NCBI GenBank assembly: GCA_016929495.1
Contig: JAFGIS010000033.1
Span: forward strand, 1-33,442
DNA length: 33,442 nucleotides
Reading direction: 5' to 3'
Source: Polyangiaceae bacterium
GTDB taxonomy: Bacteria; Myxococcota_A; Polyangia; Polyangiales; Polyangiaceae
The notes under the pieces were generated by a model. That model was not told where the DNA came from. It worked only from the letters and a program-made list of their open reading frames with translations, and searched no databases. Positions 33,131 to 33,442 of this stretch are shown here, one piece after another (position 1 is the first letter of the stretch; every line of letters starts with the position of its first letter). The translations under genes and the position numbers were made by a program.

Positions 33131-33375
33131 GCCGCCCCCGTATAGCGCACCTTGTGATGGCGGCAGCTCGACCGCCGGGCCGGTCACGCGCACCAGCGTT
33201 CCCCCTGATGGGCTGTCACCGGAACCGGCCTTGCACGTTGGCGGCACTTGAAGGATTCTTCGCCGCCCGTCCGACGCGAGCAACCTGGGTCACGCTGCCT
33301 TCTACCCGCTTCGGCAGCGCGCAGCCCCTGCTCTGGGCGGGCTCGGCTCCCCCAGCAAACACAGCAGAGCATTTC

Positions 33376-33381
33376 AGGAGG
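33376..33381 (+). promoter_or_regulatory. Shine-Dalgarno AGGAGG of the dehydrogenase gene
   Basis: A perfect AGGAGG with an 11-base spacer to ATG 33393, the clearest ribosome-binding site in the window. The gap upstream, from 33131, holds no gene and no clear -35/-10 pair. Confidence 0.75.
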
Positions 33382-33392
33382 AACATCGAACC

Positions 33393-33442
33393 ATGGCCAA
33401 GACCTACAACCTGGCCTTCCTTGGCGGCGACGGCACCGGCCC
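33393..33442 (+). CDS. Isocitrate/isopropylmalate dehydrogenase family, 5' fragment
   Basis: Only the first 17 residues and two bases are in the window: MAKTYNLAFLGGDGTGP. The GDGTGP turn is the conserved N-terminal substrate/cofactor loop (GDGIGPE in most members) of decarboxylating beta-hydroxyacid dehydrogenases, which include isocitrate and 3-isopropylmalate dehydrogenases. The strong AGGAGG and ATG 33393 fix the start. Leucine synthesis or the TCA cycle cannot be separated from so little sequence. Confidence 0.78.
   Translation, partial: MAKTYNLAFLGGDGTG

Overview
The window looks like high-GC chromosomal DNA of a Gram-negative delta-type bacterium, most likely a myxobacterium of the Polyangiales (Sandaracinus-like). 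This placement is inference. It rests on lipoproteins with Gly/Thr 'TGG' linkers, an HNH endonuclease with a RuvA-C-like tail, an ECF sigma/FecR/outer-membrane trio, twin beta-propeller lipoproteins, many genes with no familiar name, and high GC throughout. I saw no rRNA, tRNA, CRISPR array, integrase or classical IS transposase.

Layout. (1) 1-3065 is accessory and partly decayed. An HNH endonuclease gene sits between two exact 49-bp direct repeats and carries an in-frame 24-bp repeat array. Next to it are remnants of a formylglycine-generating-enzyme-like (FGE) domain (+) and a NACHT NTPase (-). (2) 3066-7320: a TGG-linker lipoprotein (-), then an operon of ECF sigma factor, FecR/TPR membrane protein and probable outer-membrane protein, ending in a palindrome that begins on the stop codon. 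(3) 7371-9865 (-): a lipoprotein MsrB-MsrA fusion, a LysE-type exporter and a stand-alone cereblon-like CULT domain protein. (4) 10014-13632 (+): an ABC1/UbiB-type kinase-like protein and a large EF-hand membrane protein, ended by a two-way terminator. (5) 18109-13694 (-): two beta-propeller lipoproteins two bases apart and an outer-membrane-barrel-like protein. (6) 18517-21975 (-): aldo/keto reductase, HAD-IG 5'-nucleotidase and a Uma2-type nuclease with a repeated coiled coil. (7) 21976-22604: a long perfect hairpin, a stop-codon palindrome and a broken glycoside-hydrolase-like gene. (8) 22605-23898 (+): two overlapping cyclic-nucleotide-binding proteins without DNA-binding domains, then a third stop-codon palindrome. 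(9) 24075-25969 (-): a small flagellar-rod-like protein, a twin-CX3C secreted protein and a ferredoxin-nitroreductase, divergent from a sigma54 activator with a GAF domain (26431-27951, +). (10) 28002-33130 (-): an SF1 Upf1/Dna2-like helicase, a DRE-TIM aldolase-like enzyme and a HAD phosphatase. (11) The window ends 17 codons into an isocitrate/isopropylmalate dehydrogenase (+).

The most interesting signals are these: a family of hairpins placed exactly at stop codons (three copies here); the HNH gene as a possible mobile unit bracketed by 49-bp repeats and containing a self-amplifying CACGTG repeat; and a bacterial CULT protein that keeps the whole tri-tryptophan ligand pocket. No complete, obviously new multi-gene defence system is visible. 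Several operons (sigma/FecR/OMP, double propeller/barrel, kinase/EF-hand, double cNMP) are coherent and poorly described.
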